Shown in pieces: positions 56,958 to 64,000 of a DNA stretch of 64,000 nt; positions within the stretch are counted from its first letter, which is position 1; every line of letters starts with the position of its first letter. The position numbers and the translations under genes were made by a program. This DNA is from Theocolax elegans. Taxonomy: Eukaryota; Arthropoda; Insecta; Hymenoptera; Cerocephalidae. The notes beneath the pieces are model-generated. The model did no database searches. It was not told where the DNA came from and saw nothing but the letters and a program-made list of their open reading frames with translations. The stretch spans positions 54,919,749 through 54,983,748 of the forward strand of contig CM047426.1 of NCBI GenBank assembly GCA_026168455.1, read 5' to 3'.

Positions 56958-59094
56958 TTATTTTCGCGGTGCGGAGGGGACGTTTGAGCGGGTTTCCGCG
57001 CTCGAAGTAGAGGGAATTTGATTCGTAGCCTCTCTCTCGACCCTCCTCGGAGAGAGAGTATCGGTGTTTCCCTGATTTTGATTTCCTTCTCTTATTTCTC
57101 TTTGTAACTTATAACAATCGCGCTTTATGTGACCGAGTATTCCGCAATGAAAACAAGTAACTGGTGATCTTATATTATTATTCGATTCATTATTAATATA
57201 TCGTGATTCTTGGGAAGTTGGATTAACCGGCTCGCGCACACCGCGAGTCCCGGAATTATTTCCCCGATCTTCTTTGTTAAATTGCTGCGACGAGTATTTA
57301 TTATTATTATAACGAACAAAGGAATCATTCCAACCACCAAATTGTAAATTTGGTCTATTATAATTACGACTGTTATCCGAGCGATTTTGTGGGCTGTATG
57401 AACTGTTTATGGGATTGCGTCGGTTGTTATTATCGGAAAATCTTTCCGCAAAACTTCGTGCTAATTTGAAACAATTTATGGCTCCATGACCAGTCTTAGA
57501 ACAATATTGACATACGATCGGAGAGTTATTAGAAATATAGTTTACTTTACGCGTTTCTCGAGTTGAACGAAAACGAGCCTCTTCTCGGCTCGGCGTCTCC
57601 TCATCCAAGACGCTACAAGCGAACTCGCGCTCCACCTCGAGCGCTTGTTCACGAGCCTGTTTTATAGAAGTTGGGGTCCCTAAACGCGCACGAATTTCCC
57701 AACGAAGCCCTTTTAAAAAGAATTTTAAACAATCTCGCCTTAGTTCAAGCATGAAATGATCTGCTATCGCGACTCGTCCCTCTCTGTCGGCCGCTTTGAC
57801 TATTTCATTTTTTATTTCTTGTAACCAATTAAAATAAGCAACGACAGTCTCATTGTTTTTCTGTTTTAATTTAGCAAGTTCTCCCGTCCACTCGTAATAT
57901 GTTTTTATCGATCCGAAGGTGTTTTCGAAAAAATCGGATATCTCTTTGATAGAATTAAAATTTTCTCCGCGCGCACAAGTTAAAGCTTCCCCATATAAAC
58001 GCATTCGAATAAGTTTTGTTAATTCTTTCTCGTACTCCGCCGGTAAAATTTCTTTTGCTTCATTGCATCCGTCCAAAAATTGCGATAAATTTATATTATG
58101 ACCGTTAAATCGCGGTATTAAATCTAGAGCGTCCTTTAGCGATAAACCTCGAATTTGAGACGTCATTGTTTTATTGTTAATTTGTTTTTTAACTTCACTC
58201 CTATCTAGTTTTTTTGGTTTTGTTCCGGTGCTTGTTCTTAATTCGTCTAAATTAATTTTATTAAATAATTCGTCTTTAATCTTAGAAGAGTTTGCTTGTT
58301 CGGGTGATTTTTTAATTAATTGATTATCGAAGGGAACTGTAAAATCTGTCGCGCCTTGAATTAGTTTTTCGTCGAGTACTTTCGCCGTGTCTGTCACTAG
58401 TGCCTTTGCTTCCTCAGTCTCTTTTTCGATCGGTGCGGAAAAAATATTTTACGCGCCTTTAATCTTATTTATGATACCTTGAAAAGTTGTCCCTTTTTTA
58501 CACTTTCTTGTAAACTTTCTATGATTTTAGGTTCCTCGAGATAAGAATCTAACAATTCTTTTTTTACTTCAGTCGCGTGCCGTTTTCTTACCGAGCTTAT
58601 AACGTTATCCGGTGTTAAAATCAATGGTTCATATGGACGATAAATTGGGGCTGGCGTACTAAAATTTACAGGATTATTCGCGATAAGTTCTTTCTGTTCC
58701 TCGTAATTCAAAACTGCGGGTTTTAAACTAAAATGTTTTACGCGCGTGGGAGTAATTATTGTGTCTTCTTGTTCGTCTTCACTAACTTCGGAAATAGAAA
58801 GATCAGTTGGAAAAAAGGGTCTCTATATTCAAAATCGCGAGGTATTTTTATAGATAATGAAATATTTGCTGCACTTTTTTCTAGTCTATCTTTTAAATAA
58901 TTTATTTTTTTTGTCAAATTTTGCACTGTTTCCCTAGGAGTTTTAGTTAAATCGAGAGTATCGAGAGTCTGAACTTTTTCTTTGTATAAATTTAATAACG
59001 TATCATTCATAAAAAATTCTAAACTCATGTTTCTTTGTTTATTTACATAACAATCAGTATTTTTAGGCGAACCTGACATTTTACTTCTAAACAC
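56958..59094 (-). pseudogene. Gag polyprotein, two CCHC knuckles, N-terminal part broken
   Basis: The main open part (58397-56958, 479 residues) has a Gypsy-type capsid: IPRFNGHNINLSQFLDGC, LIRMRLYGEAL, LKQKNNETVVAYFNWLQE, KFFLKGLRWEIRARL. Two CCHC knuckles follow (CQYCSKTGHGAINC at about 295 and CFHCGILGHIKRDC at about 415), with an Asn/Arg-rich linker between them. The N-terminal part is in two other frames (59094-58756 and 58711-58469), separated by a frameshift near 58810, a frameshift near 58480 and a stop near 58450. Gag packages the RNA and forms the particle. The breaks look recent, given near-identical LTRs, so sequence errors should be excluded. Confidence 0.85.
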
Positions 59095-59135
59095 ATTATT
59101 CCTTTAATCTCTTTTTTTCTCTCAAAAATATGAGT

Positions 59136-59153
59136 TTCCCGGCCGATGCACCA
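59136..59153 (-). other. Primer-binding site for tRNA-Gly
   Basis: On the minus strand TGGTGCATCGGCCGGGAA is an 18-base perfect complement of the 3' end of eukaryotic tRNA-Gly(GCC) including CCA. It lies 26 bases inside the 5' LTR end, further than the usual few bases. Confidence 0.8.
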
Positions 59154-59179
59154 AATTTATTATAATAATTAATACAATC

Positions 59180-59925
59180 TGTCACGTCCAGACTTGCACC
59201 AATCACTATAAAAAATATTACAAGAAGGCAAATGGTTAATAAACCATTCGCGTTCCTTTCGCTCTTGTTTGACTAGGACTAGCCTTACGTCTCCGGGAGT
59301 AGCGAGCGAAGTTATTTTGAGAGTAGAGATGCAGGATATAATGCGGGATAAATAAAATAATATATGTTTATTTTCGTATTAATTATGCATTATTTATTTA
59401 AATATAATATGCTGTTTTTCTTTAAATGAACACGTGAAACTAAATTATTACAGCTTTTTAATGGGCAAAAATACATAAATTCACACTATTTTATTTACAA
59501 TTCCAAAAATTTATTTAAGTCAAATAAAGATCTTAATTTTGATTAAATAAACAAGTGTGCGGCGAACACGTTAGCACTTTACAGAATAAAATATTCGCAA
59601 GGTTATTTTATTATAAACATTAATAATCCATAATTGAAATAAGAATCATTATAAATAAGTGCAGATAAAATAAAAAAATGGTTGTCGTTTAAAACATGAA
59701 TTATAGTTAATAAATTGTAATTCAAACCGTGAATATTTCAATTCAAATACAATGTAACGAATAATTATTATGAATAAATTGTAATATATAATAATAATTG
59801 TTTTTAAAGAAAACGGTTGGTTCAGCAATCGAAATAACATAAAATATCAGGTTGCCTTTACGAATAATACAAGCGTATAGATAGCCGAAAAGAATATACC
59901 TTAAGTACCCAAATATATAGATATA

Positions 59926-59975
<50 letters not shown>

Positions 59976-60936
59976 AGTATATTCGGTGAGGAACGAAGGT
60001 CCGCCTTGAACGTGGGTAGCGGTGTCAGATTGCCGTATAATGTCCTGCTAGACCTGCGGGCGTCGACGTTAGATGTGTATGCTGTTGGAGCTCGACGATT
60101 TCCAGATGTCGAAGTCGTAGTTCATCGACTATGGCTTGTAGATGTCAATGATACGTCTCGATTCCTCTTGTGATTTTTAATACGTATTATTTGAAAGTTC
60201 AAGTAGCAGAGCCACGCCCTCGGATAAAAATCAAAGAGTTGTCCAGCAGAGCTTCGCCTTGCGAAAGCTTTAGATGAAAATTTAGGAGTGCCTGTGTCTC
60301 TTCTGGGTCCTCTTTATATACCCTAAAATCCTATGCATCTGTCCTTGTCTTACGCTTCGCCTTGTCTTACACTTTGCCTTATATGGAGATGTGTAAGTAG
60401 TTCTCGATTTTTCTGTGCTTGCACCCGATTGTACCGTTAGATGTGCGTAATTAAAAATTATCGAATCCCATGCATTTTCTGTATCGCTTCGTAGTTGATT
60501 CGGAGAATTTTCTGTCCCCCTTTTATACTGCGACGTTATCCAAAGAACGGCTTAATTTATTACTTCCTTCTAATGCTCGAATTTTCTAGTCGATGTTTCC
60601 CATTGCCGGTTCTTCTCCGAGCATTGATTTTATAGTGCAGTACAAAAAAACTCTTGCGCAACCCTTCGTTTCAATCTCACTATCGGCGATCCCGCTTATA
60701 CGCGTATTGGCTTCGAATAATATCTTTAACTCTACTTATCAATCTCTATTTCGTTTGAAACACTCGTAAACTAATCTGTTCCTTAGCTCTATAAATTATA
60801 TTTTATATTACTGCACTTACTTAGAACCATTCCTTATCAACCTTATTTCGTTTTTCTTCTACGCCGTATTTTTATTCTAAACTACGCAGTACTTTTGTAC
60901 GAAAAATAATAATATAATTTTCGTCGGGACGCGACA
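59180..60936 (-). repeat. 5' LTR of the RT-less element
   Basis: This is the partner of 47317-49079. It differs by about five visible substitutions and a shorter TA run (59927-59971). It is flanked on its outer side by GTAC and by the resumed LINE reading frame. Confidence 0.9.
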
Positions 60937-60940
60937 GTAC

Positions 60941-61197
60941 TATTTAATTGTAAAACTAAAATAGAAAACGAATGTGATGTTAGCATAGTTTTAAATCAAG
61001 ACGCGAAAGGTTTAAAAATATTAAAAAAGATAGTGGAATTTAGAAAGAACTATATGTATGTATAAATGTAAAAATAAAATATATTTAATTTATGTAATGT
61101 AATATATTTGTATATGTAATAATTTAAAAATGTATATTATAAAAGAAGTCCTAAGCCGACAGGTAAAGGATTATGTATAATAAATAATAAAATAATA
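60941..61197 (+). pseudogene. LINE ORF2 C-terminus and 3' untranslated region
   Basis: Directly after the GTAC duplication the LINE frame resumes with a Cys (FNCKTK) and runs through VSIVLNQDAKGLKILKKIV to a stop near 61065. About 130 bp of AT-rich 3' region and a TAATAA-type tail follow. This is the end of the LINE that starts at 43319. Confidence 0.8.
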
Positions 61198-61213
61198 ATA
61201 CTAAAATTTAGTA

Positions 61214-61477
61214 AAAACTTTTATTTATAAATTATTATCGTATTTAAAAAAAATTAAATTTTTGGTATAAAACCCAATGCATTATAACAGTACTTCCAAG
61301 GTGTTGTGTGAATCGGTTTAATTTCTAAGGTGTCCATGGTAGTGAAAAAGTAATACAATTTAAAACATTATTTAAAATAAATTTATTACGAAAAACCTTT
61401 TTCGAAATTAAAAATAGGGGGTTGGCGCGCGAAGCGCGCAGGGGGGCGAAGCCCCCCTAGTATATATATATATATAT
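61214..61477. other. AT-rich DNA with two GC hairpins
   Basis: Near 61423-61460 two perfect GC-rich hairpins stand side by side in AT-rich DNA: GGCGCGCGAAGCGCGC and GGGGGGCGAAGCCCCCC. Each has a C-GAA-G mini-loop. A TA run follows, in which the next element sits. No gene. Confidence 0.7.
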
Positions 61478-62425
61478 GGGCTATTTCACGTCAAGTGGTA
61501 CGATGAAAATTTTAAATCGCTCCAAAATTTGAAAATAGGCTGGAAATATCTTCTAGTAGATAGAAAAAAAATTTTAGGTGTTAAAAATAATTTGCCTAAG
61601 AGTTATTCCACCATGAAAAATGAAAATTTTACCATTTTTTATAAAATTTTCTATTTTTAAAGCCATTTATCTCAAAATCTATTAATTTTTTTGAAAAAAC
61701 ATTACAAACAACTTTTGTTCAAAATAATCTTTAGAACTTATCTACCTGGGTTACAATTCTTAATTTTAAAATCTCGGACAGATAGAACGACCGTAAAGAT
61801 TGAATATCAAAAAAAGGCGACCACGCCACGATCAATTTTGATCTAACACCGCTCAAAAGATCACATTGTTTGAGAGCTTTCGAATGGCGGTAGTTAGATT
61901 ATTGGCCAAGACCGCTTTTGTAGGTTATGCCCTAAAATACATGAAAATTAGTGATTTTATGAGGTTTATGAGGCATAACTTACACCAGCGGTCTTGGCCA
62001 ATAATGTAACCGCCGGCATTCGAAAGCTCTCGAAAAATGTGATCTTTTGAGCGGTGTTAGATCAAAATCGATCGTGGCGTAGTCGCCTTTTTTTGATATT
62101 CAACATTTACGGTCGTTCTATCTCTTCGAGATTTTAAAATTAAGAATTGTAACCCAGGTAGATAAATTCTAAAGATTATTTTGAACAAAAGTTGTTTGAA
62201 ATGTTTTTTCAAAAAAATTAATAGATTTTGAGATAAATGGCTTTGAAAATGGAAATTTTTCTAAAAAATTGAAAAATTTCCATTTTTCATGGTGGAATAA
62301 CTCTTAGGCAAATTATTTTTACTACCTAAAATTTTTTTTCTATCTTCTAGAAGATATTTCCAGCCTATTTTCAAATTTTGGAGCGATTTAAAATTTTCAT
62401 CGTACCACTTGACGTGAAATAGCCC
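61478..62425. mobile_element. Foldback DNA element, arms of about 450 bp
   Basis: The left end GGGCTATTTCACGTCAAGTGG and the right end, its inverse, enclose 948 bp in which nearly the whole left half (61478 to about 61930) is inverted in the right half (about 61975 to 62425). The loop is short. No coding capacity. The TA-rich flanks obscure the target duplication. The termini resemble those of the 6-kb element at 27350-33403. Confidence 0.85.
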
Positions 62426-63055
62426 ATATATATTGAATCGTTTTCATTACATGATAACATTGTATTACATTCTTAACAATAACGATTTCTGCAATAGCAT
62501 AATAGTAAATGTTAATTCTAAAAATAATCTTTTCTAAAAAATAAATTCGCACATTTATGAGTGAATTTTTGTGGCTTATATAAGCTAAGTAGATAGATGC
62601 GCATAATAGTGTCCTTTTATTGTATACTCACGCGCGTAATTAAATAGTGATGCAGGTACAGTTTAAAAAAGTCATGTTTTGGTGGCTTTTGAAAATACAA
62701 AAATGAAAACAAAAAATGCGTGTGTCGTTTTAAATGATATACTTAATATTAATGCAGTTACTTGATAAGATTTAAAGTTTATATTTATTATTTCTTACTA
62801 TAAAGACACGATTTATTACAATGTAAAATTATGCATATTTTAATATAATAATTGATATAATATATAAAATATATAAATATATGTACGTAGATATGAATCA
62901 TTCCATGTAAATGTAGCTTAACGCAATCATTATTTTCAACACGTTAATAATTTCATAATTTCTTTATAATTTATTTACTTAGCTGCTGCATAATTACATA
63001 ATATATAAAATTAGTATTTAAATCAAGGTACATCTAGTAACATGAATTTTCTCTC
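62426..63055. other. No gene recognised
   Basis: Plain AT-rich DNA. Nothing supports a gene or a defined repeat. Confidence 0.5.
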
Positions 63056-63646
63056 ATGCGATTTTATGATATAAACACAGACAAAAGAAATTTGCTTAAC
63101 CAGCGCACAAATTTAAATTTAGTGCGTAAATATAGTCAAGTTGGAAAGCCTTCTTGTCGCGACAAGACCCCCTCCCAAACTCGCGCGATCAAGAAGACGA
63201 TTCAACCGACTACTGCCGACATAGTGGATCTCCTCCGACGCTTACCTGCCGTGGGATTGACCTGGACCTCCCGAGGAAATGTTACAGGTAAGTCGTTAAG
63301 CCGTAGGAGGTTATTATTATCTATTTATTTTATTATAGTTGGGAAGGGTAGTGTTCCCCTAACCTCTCACCTCCTGTTGACAATTCTTTCTTCCTATTCT
63401 GCTGTACAATCTTCTCCTTCCTGGTTATCATTTTCCCTAATAGTGTGCTTTGTCTCATTTATTATTATCTTCACAGGAATTCTGCACGAGATTCCAGTGG
63501 GCTATGGTCTTCCAAGGATACCTGCTGTCACTCCTGAGGTTTTGCACCCGATGCAGATCATTCACCTAGTTACTTCTTCATTGGATTGTCCTGGTGCTGG
63601 ATTGCTGGGAACCGGGGATGGGATGTGGATTGTTCATTCATGGTAG
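63056..63646 (+). CDS. Unclassified open frame with candidate intron
   Basis: The 196-residue frame is less AT-rich than its surroundings. A strong donor (TTACAG|GTAAGT, donor at 63288) and an acceptor (TCTTCACAG, ending at 63476) bound a 189-bp stretch that is divisible by three and free of stops, which is why one frame runs through. If the intron is removed, the product is about 133 residues. The first part is basic and proline/threonine-containing; the second has no motif. It could be a pair of host exons or part of an unknown retroelement. I do not recognise it. Confidence 0.35.
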   Translation: MRFYDINTDKRNLLNQRTNLNLVRKYSQVGKPSCRDKTPSQTRAIKKTIQPTTADIVDLLRRLPAVGLTWTSRGNVTGKSLSRRRLLLSIYFIIVGKGSVPLTSHLLLTILSSYSAVQSSPSWLSFSLIVCFVSFIIIFTGILHEIPVGYGLPRIPAVTPEVLHPMQIIHLVTSSLDCPGAGLLGTGDGMWIVHSW

Positions 63647-64000
63647 TTAGGGTGCTGGGTAGATTACAATAGGTTTGCGTGTGTGTACGGTATCCAGGTA
63701 AATAGTTTTACTAAGTGGGAAAGGCTACGCTAATGCCTTTTTACTATCTCTTTTTACCTTTTGTGACAGGTTAATTCACCTTGTCACAGTTATTATAGTT
63801 GATTAATATTTATTTTATCTTTAAACAATTTTACATGTATATTTAAAGCATTAGATTGAATTTTAGATCCGTTATTATTTAATACGAATTTAAAAATTTC
63901 ACAACATGTTTTTACATACAGAAAAAATACATATATTATCTATCTAGAAAAAACATAAATTTGAAATATAATTATTATTATTACATTTTTAATTTATGTA
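63647..64000. other. No gene recognised
   Basis: A short less AT-rich part follows the preceding frame and then plain AT-rich DNA runs to the window end. Nothing can be named. Confidence 0.5.

Overview
The window looks like transposon-dense nuclear DNA from an insect, plausibly a hymenopteran such as an ant. The grounds are AT-rich DNA, eukaryotic splice and polyadenylation signals, tRNA-derived SINE structure, several APE-type LINEs, an R1-clade LINE, and env-carrying Gypsy-like LTR elements. The species cannot be fixed from the sequence alone. No intact ordinary host gene is visible. Host-derived pieces are an orphan exon of 5-oxoprolinase (17509-17614), a frameshifted C-terminal half of the WD40 protein Lst8 (29346-29899), and a decayed convergent gene next to it.

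Layout. 1-3045: AT-rich repeats, a run of hairpins and a degenerate tRNA-like sequence. 3050-12640: a minus-strand CR1/Jockey-type LINE broken by solo LTRs of one Gypsy-like family (LTR A forward, LTR B reverse). A 2955-bp stretch running from inside LTR A to inside LTR B is tandemly duplicated. 14620-19340: minisatellite, a SINE with target duplications, an LTR-like repeat, the 5-oxoprolinase exon and a MITE. 20100-22300: LINE endonuclease fragment and a decayed integrase. 22624-26576: a deleted member of the same LTR family in which gag is joined in frame to env and pol is absent. 27350-33403: a 6-kb element with about 415-bp terminal inverted repeats enclosing the Lst8 fragment and a second gene remnant. 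33578-37900: a decayed R1-clade LINE (minus) next to a (TG)n run. 37900-42276: a nearly intact LINE (plus). 43319-61197: another decayed LINE (plus) that has been split by a 13.6-kb LTR element. 61478-62425: a foldback element whose termini resemble those of the 6-kb element. 63056-63646: an unclassified open frame with a candidate intron.

The most interesting unit is the LTR element at 47317-60936 (sense = minus strand). Its two LTRs are nearly identical, it has a GTAC target duplication, a tRNA-Gly primer site and a polypurine tract. Its sense-strand content is gag, a retropepsin fused to a membrane segment, a virus-like envelope glycoprotein split by one frameshift, and a 449-residue BIR-RING inhibitor-of-apoptosis (IAP) protein. 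No reverse transcriptase, RNase H or integrase is present. On the opposite strand near its 3' LTR lies an open frame for a very acidic protein with a SUMO-interaction-like tail, a splice acceptor just before its ATG and polyadenylation signals after its stop. An RT-less, env-bearing retroelement that also carries an apoptosis inhibitor and an antisense gene is the best candidate for something undescribed. My inference is that it spreads using reverse transcriptase supplied in trans and carries cargo that could protect the cell it occupies.
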